Positions 55,867 to 64,000 of a stretch of DNA of 64,000 bases are shown piece by piece. A program made the position numbers and the translations under genes. The notes beneath the pieces are model-generated. The model worked only from the letters and a program-made list of their open reading frames with translations, searched no databases and had not been told where the DNA came from. The number at the start of each line of letters is the position of its first letter. The stretch's first letter is position 1. Source of the DNA: Amphiduros pacificus (Eukaryota; Annelida; Polychaeta; Phyllodocida; Hesionidae); contig OX439012.1 of NCBI GenBank assembly GCA_949316495.1, forward strand, positions 22,168,666-22,232,665. Reading direction: 5' to 3'.

Positions 55867-57399
55867 CAAACTCCCTTGCCCTTCATCTTCACGACAAACA
55901 TTTGACACCTTTAATGATTCAACTTCAAAAGTTTTCTTTTTCACATACTTTACACATCTCTTTTTATTACTCCACGACTTTTCTTACATCATTATCACAC
56001 TTTGATATTCACTTTGATTACATCACCCCTTGCCCCATTACCCACTACCCTTTGGCATCTGGCCATTTAATTTACCCGTTTAACCCCTGTCCCCTTCACC
56101 CCACACCCGTTTAACATCTTTTGTTAAAATATCACAGTCACTTTACATTGTCCTTATGTTAAGTTTTGTTTGTTAATTGTTTTATGGTCCTTCCATAATC
56201 ACACATTTTCACCATAGTCCATACTGTAAGAGTCCAGCTTCTCACCCCATTGTCGCCCCATCTCCCTATTTCACGAGTCCCGACTGTATCACAGATCGCT
56301 TCAGCACCAGTCCCTGGTTGTTTTATGCCACATTGCTGTCACCAGCTATCACAGGTGTCCTTTAAATATCACAGCATTTCACACCACGTACTTCGGGTGT
56401 TTTTGCTAGCACAGCAGTTTCACACTGCGCCGTTTACATTGGTCAGGTACTCTTAATCACAAGCGGCTGTCGACCGTCACTCGACCTTGACGATGCTGCA
56501 CTCGCATTGTCCTGTGTTCATTGCTTCGCGGCACATACTTGCACGTTCTCTTATCTGAACGTGTTGTGTTTTGGCCATCACGGCATTGTCATTTAGCCTC
56601 CCGGTCCACACTGTCTGCTTTTCTGTTTGTTGGTGTATGCAAATGAATGCATTTACGCCCAGCGGTGCAGTCACCTGTGACGGTCCGGTAGCTTCATTAT
56701 ATGGCGCCTGCTCACAGTCATTGTTACCAGCGGTGCCTCCTCACCTGTGCCACGCAGGCTAATTACAGTCTCTCGGCCCTTTCGCCGGCTGGTGCGTTGC
56801 ACTAGTAGACTGCTTCGAGAGGCGGTCTTCTCGGAGGCCCTTCCCACATCTCCTGTCTATCTAATCATACCTATACACTAATACCGTGTAGATCCTGTTT
56901 GAAAGGTTGAAGTACCTTTCAAACAGCCGACCGCCCTATTCAGAAAGGAAGGGGTGACGAGTTCCGAAAGTATATGACCGCGAAGTTCCGAAAATCGTGA
57001 TAAATGTCAATGACCCCTTTTTGAATATTAAATTTCTTCAAATTTTGATATAATTTTGGTCGAGAATTTGGAATCCCCATTTCAGACTACCCTTTACATA
57101 CAAGAAAAATATAGTCATGGCATTCCTTGTGAGCGACGTGAGCGAATCATCAGACAAATTCATTTAATAGTCCCTACTTTAAAAACACACAACAAATAAC
57201 TGCCTACTTTACTTGATCACAAACAGTCTGGATTAAAACAATAAGGTTGATTGAAGCACCAATCACTGTGCTTATCTCAGCACTAATCACAGTGCTGCCC
57301 ACCCCGCTCACAAGGAGAATTTCAAAACCCCCAATAAAAATTAGAAAAAATCCAAATATATAAAAAAAACTAAAACCTTTAACAACCCTTCCCACTTAC
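55867..57399 (+). other. Element 3' part and junction, no gene seen
   Basis: The plus strand is pyrimidine-rich to about 56950 with short, drifting phrases (TATCACAG, TTTCACAC..CG). A hairpin-forming TTTGAAAGG...CCTTTCAAA is near 56900. After 56953 composition shifts to AT-rich host-like DNA. GCGAAGTTCCGAAA-type phrases occur twice near 56960-56995. Nothing codes convincingly. Confidence 0.5.
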
Positions 57400-57403
57400 T
57401 TAC

Positions 57404-57489
57404 CTATCCCTACCCCCGCACCTAGACAACCTCCCCCCCTGGTCCCTCCACCTCCGCTCTCGCAGCCGCCGTTGCCGCTCCTGGTAGAT
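57404..57489 (-). CDS. Candidate small gene, second exon
   Basis: A strong acceptor (CCTATCTTTTCAG) opens an exon that, in the phase left by the exon at 58244-58375, reads IYQERQRRLRERRWRDQGGR, a strongly basic Arg-rich stretch. It ends at a consensus donor (GATAG then GTAAGT, 57402-57403). Reading past that donor meets a stop at once (57400-57402), so the gene either ends here at about 73 residues or continues to an exon I did not find. Confidence 0.42.
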
Positions 57490-58243
57490 CTGAAAAGATA
57501 GGTTCATATTACTGTTCGCGTATCTACCCCTGTTCGATGTCACATACAGCATCCACGCAATTGCTTTCACTTACCGTTGGGTCACTCTGACATTAATTTT
57601 AGTCCATCCCCCGCCTCTCCCTGTTTCGTCCCCCTTTTACATAACTACCCCCCTTACCCTCACCGCTACGCAGGTCAATGTTGACCTGAATTTGATGCTT
57701 CTCCGTGATCATTTCACTTCTCTCTTGTTTCCCATTTCACCCTTTTCCCGATCACCCCTCATGTGTATTACCTAGCCACCTTGTTCACAACCATTTTTCC
57801 ACACCATCGTAGATGCACACTTTTAAGCCCTGCACGAATCTGTCTGTTCGTCTCGTTGGCTAGACAGTGCTGTCTGGAAGCTGAGCCCCGCCTTCCACTT
57901 CGTCGGGAGAAACTTTCCACCACTAGCTTCCTAACCCGGCAGTTTCAAATTGATCCCTCCGGTGCTGGATCCTACCCACGATGACTACATTTTATGATTA
58001 AATCCGATCACTTCCGACTTTGCCTGTGTCACAGTTCAATTCCTGACATGTTTTCCTCTCTATCTACGTGTTTTGTTACGATATTTGACCAGTCGTCAAC
58101 CTAAAACATCCCCGTTCTTCTTGCTGATCCATGCCGGTGATCTAATGCCGGCGCCATTTTCTCCATCAGCCTTCATACACGCCCCACTTTGAAATCGCTA
58201 TTTCTTCCTAACAAACAATTTGCGGAATGAAATTTGTACTTAC

Positions 58244-58375
58244 CCTGTAGCCGGCAAAGGCGGCATCCACTACAAGGTGGGCGAAACCAGCCCACGACCA
58301 TCCTCCATCGATAAATTGTTGAAGGAGGCCGCGGGCTCTCTCCTCGATATCTCTCACTAACTGTGTGATGTCCAT
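58244..58375 (-). CDS. Candidate small gene, first exon
   Basis: On the minus strand, ATG at 58373-58375 opens 44 codons beginning MDITQLVRDIEERARGLLQQ. They end FAHLVVDAAFAGYR at a consensus donor (AGG then GTAAGT), phase 0. The alternation of charged and hydrophobic residues looks like amphipathic helices rather than chance. The DNA just upstream is rich in CpG (CGCCGCTCGACGGCG), as near a start of transcription. No family is recognised. It could be a host gene or an antisense gene of the neighbouring element. Confidence 0.45.
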
Positions 58376-59027
58376 GACTGACTTTGCACCTGCGCGGTGC
58401 GTGTGTCCTCGCCGCTCGACGGCGCTCCAAATCTTGGCCCGACTGACCTTCCTTACAAGTTTGTGGTGATATTTGTTTTACACCACCACCTTATTTTCTC
58501 TTAGTTTCTTCTGTTCCGCCCTATACCTCTTTTTATTGCTTTTACGTCATGACAAATCTCCATGCCCTACACCCCCTGACGTCCATATATGGTCCATGTC
58601 TCACGCTTAAACGTTGCATCATTTTGGGAGTTCTGTCAGCTCGTCTGCTCGAGGGCTGTCCCAAAAGTCGTAAAATTATTATTTTTTCTCGTTTGTCAAC
58701 CTGCATTTTTTTACCCCTTTTTTTTGCCCCATAAATATTTCTTTCATGTGCCATGTCAGCCTTCACTTTCGTACCCCCACGTTTCTTTCGATTGTTCCGG
58801 TTGATATTTTTTTTAGAAGTCTTTTTCTCTCGTTCTCATAGAGGAGTTTGTTGTTTTATTTTTGTCCGCGACCCCTTCTCACCCCTTCAACTCTGTCCAA
58901 CTTTGAACCGTCTTACAGATGGATGGCAGCGATGACAGCTCGCTCCCATTTCTTTACATTGTGCTCCAAACATTAATTTGTAACCTTCTTTTTGTTTAGT
59001 TTCTTGATGCAGCACTTTTGTGGAATT

Positions 59028-59225
59028 ACCATGTGGGGTCACCCCATACAAATCAGGTCACTACGTACACTTACCCATAGATCAAGACTACCCCTGTGGG
59101 TTGGGGAATTAGAATATACCCACTGCATCCCCTGCATGTTGTAAGAGGCTAACTATTAGGGGGTTGTTCTGTGCTAGTCTCAGGGCAACTGAAAGATCCC
59201 ATCTGCAAGTTGGATTTTTTATGTA
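59028..59225 (+). repeat. Probable dispersed repeat
   Basis: The phrases CATGTGGGGTCACCCCATAC, CCCTGTGGGTTGGGGAATTA and CTGCATCCCCTGCATGTTGT followed by AAGAGGC resemble a repeat I associate with molluscan genomes. No second copy is in the window, so this rests on memory. Confidence 0.35.
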
Positions 59226-60020
59226 CATATGCAAAATTTTCATCATTGTCCCTTGCAAATGGTCTTCATGTTTTACATTATTCAACCTTTTATTGCCCAG
59301 TCTTCCTATCAGTGGTGCTTGGTGCTTGAGCTTTGATTACAAGCAACCTCACTCCACTGAACGGAGGAACTGACCATTAGTGCGATTTAACCTTGTTATT
59401 GCAGTCAATTTCCTTTTCGGACGCAATTATGTTGGTCTTGACTTTTCCTGTTTCAAACTTTTCCTCCTCTTTTACCTCATCTTTGACCTTGTTCGCCTAG
59501 AGTCAGTTTCCTTTTCGGACTCAAATCATTTTGATGAGGAAATCACAATCATCAGGTACACTGACAGGTGTGTCCTCGACCATGTGACTCTCTTGCATTG
59601 TTTCTCCTCTCTCTTTTTTTTTTGGCTTAAATTCAGCGCCATTACTGTCATGCTATGACAACTGCTATATTGCTTCGTTCAAGCGCTGTTCTCCTCTATC
59701 ATCTTCTTCCTTTTTCTCCTCTTTCCTAGCCTGCCACGACTAGGTGGTTTCTTCTTTCTCCTCCCTTTACTTTTATTGCTGGCTATCGGCTATTTTAACA
59801 TGCCCCAGCATCCATGGCCATAACTTATATAATTTGTCAAGTGACAAGGCCACGTCTTTAATTATCTCTCTCTTTATTTATAAAAAGAAACACTTTGTTT
59901 GAGGCAAACCCACATAAACGTGTATTGACATGTTACAAACTTTCATCGTCACTAGAAGGCAACAGATCTTTCACTGCATTGTGTACAACCCCTGGATCTA
60001 GTCACTGTATGGGCCCCTGT

Positions 60021-60640
60021 TCACTTTTTGACTTTGGTTTGAATCTCCTCCCATCCCTCCTTACAATTAGTAAAATATTGCCTTTTCCTGCTGCTGCAAC
60101 CAAGTAAGCAGGCTCCTCGACTGCCTTGCCCATAACGGGTTTGAAGCCTCTCAACCAAGTCCATATCTTGGGTTTCTTCCTGCATATTGCTTTTCAGTCT
60201 CTTGCCCCATTCCATATCTTTGGGTTTCTTCCTGCATATTTTGTTTGAGTCTATTGACCAATTCCACAACTTCCTACTGATGTGCTGTTATGCTCCTTGT
60301 ATGCTGTCGCGGTTGTGGTGCAGTGTATATGTAGCCTACATTGCACGCACTTCCTCGACAGGGCACAGGAAACCATGTTGGGCCCAATGAGATGGCCCCT
60401 AGCTGTTTGGCTGCCCTATGAGTTCCCCCTAGAGCCCCCACACCAGCCTGCACGTATCATGCTGTCGTGCAGCACCTGGGATGGGAGTCAAGGAGGTCCT
60501 CTTTGCAGTGCTCCACATTACTGTTGTTTTCCATGTTTCTCCCTTGTTCTCCATGGTGCCATCTCAATGACACATCCATGTATAATGGACGATCCATTCA
60601 CTACAACTGCACCCCTGCATATCCAATGACAATTTCAATA
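60021..60640 (-). pseudogene. Decayed coding-like block
   Basis: The minus strand keeps codon-like stretches in shifting frames. A 33-bp-spaced phrase reads NMQEET/ICRKKP with QDMDLVERLQ and KDMEWGKRLK, which shows an internal duplication (GGGTTTCTTCCTGCATATT at about 60169 and 60223). Frames are broken several times. The family is unknown; a retroelement remnant is likely. Confidence 0.3.
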
Positions 60641-61472
60641 TTTCCTCCAAGGAGTGACAGATGAATGAGGTAGACTACCAGTAGTTTCCCTCATGACAAA
60701 TGAAAAACCATTATCAAAGAAATGTTAATTTGCCTGACACTTTCCATATACCCTTCATCATGTTCCTAACTTGCTCCAATACTTGTCCTCTTTTTGACTC
60801 TTAAACAAAATACCTACCTCAAACTTGCCTTGTCTGTAACCAGTATTCCTTCACCTATAATGTCAATTGCTCACCATATCCTGCCTCCCCACTGCATCAC
60901 AAGCTATCAATCACTGTCATGATCCACAGGCCATTATCTCTGCTGATTCCATTTTTGTAACTGCACCTCACACAAAGACTTATACAGAGTCTCTACCTGT
61001 AATTAGAAAAAAACATCACTTAAATTATCAACCCTGAATTCCATATCAAACAATATTATATTAGGATATCACTCCGCCAATCTGTACTGCTTATACAGAC
61101 ACAACTACTTATCTCATTTATGCTTAATTTAACCAATCTAACTCACATTATAGGCTTGAAGTAACATTATAGTAATGTTTTGCAGTTATTATTATTGATG
61201 TATAACTCCTCAGGTATGTAGTTTGGTTGTAAAATGCCTCTATTGATGTTGTGGGTGGTACCCATACACAAAGTGTTGTAACCATAACTAGGACAGTTAT
61301 ATGATAAAAATGGGTTCGTAAATTACTAAACTTCATGATATGGGTTCAAAGTCATGATTCCTTTAGAAACAATTTTACCCATTAAGGCAACTATAATGGC
61401 TATTCACATAATGCTTGGTTCAAGTCATTAGAACAACCTAACTACTATACAAAAATACCTGTTCCTCTAAGA

Positions 61473-61705
61473 GTTGTATTTTAATATCTTAAATGTTGTG
61501 CTTTTATTAATTTAAATGTTGTATTTTAATATCTTAAATGTTGTGCTTTTATAATTTTAAGTGTTGTATTTTAATATCTTAAATGTTGTGCTTTTATAAT
61601 TTTAAGTGTTGTAATATCTTAAATGTTGTGCTTTTATAATTTTAAGTGTTGTATTTTAATATCCTAAATGTTGTGCTTTACTATAATAGCTTTAATGTTG
61701 TATTA
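61473..61705 (+). repeat. 45-bp AT-rich minisatellite
   Basis: About five units of GTTGTATTTTAATATCTTAA then ATGTTGTGCTTTTATAATTT, period about 45 bp with one short unit. Confidence 0.85.
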
Positions 61706-64000
61706 TTTTACTACAAGCACCATGGGCTGATGAATATGCATAACATTTTTCAATGTTAAACACTACATTCCGCATGGGGCGCTTCTGTACTGCTTGTATA
61801 ACCCAGGCATTGACGTCCGCGTGTAAGGTTTTATATGAGAGACATGCCTGCGTGGATTTCCCCTGGCGCCACCTGGTTAGTTATTTGCTCGCTATATGAG
61901 CACTCTATGAACATATGCATTACAATGTAAGATGATCTATTTATTTTTACTATACATGATTGTAATAATTATATTGCTAAATACTTAAAGCGATGTGAAA
62001 CTAGGTAGATAAGGAACATTCTTATTTTTATATATATATCATAATAATATTGCTGACTCATGTGTTATTCTAGTTCGTACCTACTGTGTTGGATCATGTT
62101 AAACCTACAAGGGTATAGTTGAGTATCTCGACATCTGATGAAAACCTCTGTTCTCTCTTTACATTCCTCTTCTTCTCTCTCTGTCTTCTGTCCTTTCTTC
62201 TCCGTACACTACAATATACAAAGTGGAAAACACGAGGAATTTTTCACCGAGAATATTAAAAGTATATGTAAATTTATAAATTATACACATGTCTGACTAG
62301 TTTAATTCACATTTATCACACACTTTTTCCATGATTATACTTCTCCCATTCGATGTAATGCTGTATAAATTAACGTTACGATATATTGTCGATTTCTACA
62401 CTACCCTGTCTTCTCGATTGAATATGCTTTCAACTACTTCGAATAGAGTATATCTTTTTTTTGCCATACACGATTGATTCTTACGAGCTTGTATTTATAT
62501 TTGAATTCAAAAAAAATACAAGCTACGAAACAGCTGTTTCGATTTGGAGAGTGCGATTACCAGTCCTCAGAGTGCTGGTTCACGTTTTACGTGTCCTGCT
62601 CGCCCGTTCAACTTGTCTGTCCTTCTCAGTCATTCATGCTTTCCTAGAACCTCCTGTCAGTCAGGCGTGCTGTATAGGGTATGCCCTTCAGTTTTGTCAA
62701 TCTAGCCATATAGCTCGAATCAATACACATATACTGGCTATTGCCGCCTGCGTCCAAAAGTACCGAAACTCTGTGCTCGGTCTGAGGAGTTTTAATTATT
62801 TTCTAGGATCAACCATGTATGACATGCCATCTGTAATCATTTTCGAAACCTCTATCTACTGATGTGCACCGACTGAGCTTGTGGTTTGAAATCTTCACTC
62901 CCCTGCCCTGAGATATGTGACGCTGCTTTGGTTGACAACATGATAATGTGAAATAACTGGTTACTGTGCCGCGCTAAACTGCACGTACACTACGGATAGT
63001 GACTTTAACTTTTTGCCAGAACTGACGATAGAACGTTGCGTTTGGTAAGAGTGTTTTTGCTCGCTTTCAGAAAAATAACCAATAAAAACCAATCTTCACA
63101 TTACCTGGTTCTGATCGGGTTTCACATGGCTGCTTTCTCTTCACCTCCTTCTTGTGTCTTCCGCTACTGTCCTTGTAGCCTAAAAGGGAATTCCCCCACG
63201 CTGTATTTGTGCCAAAGTTCCGCTGACCTCGTTCGTGACCTCGTTCTACTAATCCATTTGTATTGTTCTAATCTTTCCCCTATCCACTTTGGATCCGTGA
63301 TTGTAAACCTTTACCATCCTTGTACCTGATTTAATTTTTGTCCATGTTCCGTAGAATGTAGCATTGTTGCGTCACTTGTGTCGGTTATGATCTGACGATC
63401 ACCTGATTTTTTTTGCATTTCCTGCATAATTAAAATTTGGCGGGTGCCCAAATATGTCGTTGCGGCGTAACTCCACCGCGCGGCCTAACACTCTTTTTCT
63501 TCCTTCTCACACTACGCTGCGTGTTACCACCCATACAATTGGCACAACCCTTAAAGGTCACCTAAACCATCTGCCAATATCGACATGCACCTTTGATATT
63601 TACCTTCTGTAACATTTTCCAAAATCTGTCTAATCAGTATTAGAAATATAGATCTTCGCTGGGTCTATTCTTCCTGTTGTAATGGACCATTTTCCTGTTT
63701 TTTCTTATTTTTCTTCTTCTTCTTCTTTCCTGCCTTTGGATCAAATTGCACTTATATGAGGTGTCGATTTCCTCAGACTTGCTTATTTTGTATGTACACT
63801 GGTTCCACCCATTGTAGCCTCAACAAAATGTAACCCACCCTAACTAGACATGTCAGAATAATTTACTGTTTTGTGTTTATTATACCATTACTTATTTTGT
63901 TAAACTTAAGTCCTCTTTGTATGTATTATGTAATTACCTTACGTTTGCCAATAGAAGGTCTAAAAGCCTTAGTGAGAAATCTTCTCCACTCCATTGTGTT
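61706..64000. other. No gene supported
   Basis: Open frames at 62461-62862 (133 codons) and 63036-63329 (97 codons) have no motif, no clear splice signals and no family similarity I can see. The pyrimidine-rich composition favours spurious frames. Confidence 0.5.

Larger units (their letters stand above)
41551..56953 (+). mobile_element. Very large envelope-bearing Ty3/Gypsy-type element with chromodomain
   Basis: Treated as a fossil. Parts in order: a probable left LTR, gag, protease, RT/RNase H, integrase with a C-terminal chromodomain, a long noncoding spacer with a tandem array, a Pro-rich ORF, an envelope-like gene, and two further ORFs of unknown family. The coding block is much richer in G+C than the host DNA. 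The gag and envelope genes look whole, and the pol region has about three breaks. I could not find a matching right LTR in the window, so the right boundary is uncertain; 56953 marks the end of a purine run (GAAAGGAAGGGG) that could be a polypurine tract. At 15 kb or more it is unusually long for this family. Good reading frames suggest modest age. Confidence 0.8.

Noticed and set aside
56953-57200. Start of a 3' LTR after the purine run
   Set aside because: The sequence after it does not resemble the probable left LTR, so it is noted only as a possibility.
62461-62862. 133-codon plus-strand frame
   Set aside because: No motif, no exon signals and low-complexity composition; not supportable as a gene.

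Overview
The window is animal nuclear DNA. Genes have introns with GT/AG junctions, the host DNA is AT-rich, and satellites, minisatellites and dispersed repeats are dense. The repeats (a tRNA-derived SINE with an AAACAAAC tail, a Ngaro-type tyrosine-recombinase retrotransposon, an envelope-bearing Ty3/Gypsy element) and the protein families suggest a marine invertebrate, most likely a mollusc such as a bivalve. The species assignment is inference.

Layout. At 1-6.8 kb (minus strand) lie the first eight coding exons of a CLC-2-like chloride channel, starting with its ATG exon at 6738-6806; the gene continues off the left edge. From 6.8 to 21 kb there is almost no host coding sequence. This stretch holds foldback and dispersed repeats, a 197-bp satellite carrying a 5'-truncated LINE (about 11.08-12.96 kb), and two oppositely oriented arrays of a 93-bp palindrome-bearing satellite (14.6-15.4 and 16.3-17.4 kb). 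At 21.5-22.9 kb (plus) is a single-exon putative Golgi type II glycosyltransferase. At 27.4-34.6 kb (minus) are two related large C2H2 zinc-finger coding exons with 15 and 12 fingers. They are separated by a small coding exon, a 36-bp minisatellite and a 680-bp MITE, and could be tandem paralogues or one spliced gene.

The right half is mobile. A Ngaro-like element (36.6-41.4 kb, minus) has complete split direct repeats and sits inside a CTCTCACTTATGCAGC minisatellite. Just beyond it begins a very large Ty3/Gypsy-type element (about 41.55 to at least 56.9 kb, plus): gag with two zinc knuckles, protease, RT/RNase H, integrase with a chromodomain, a 2.4-kb spacer containing nine 87-bp tandem repeats, an envelope gene with furin-like site and fusion-peptide-like segment, and two further ORFs of unknown family. 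I could not find a right-hand LTR. Its coding part is much richer in G+C than the host DNA. These two elements are described only as fossils.

From 57 to 64 kb there is a pyrimidine-rich region. Its best-supported item is a candidate small spliced minus-strand gene (exons 58244-58375 and 57404-57489). The rest holds a mollusc-like dispersed repeat, a decayed coding-like block and a 45-bp minisatellite.
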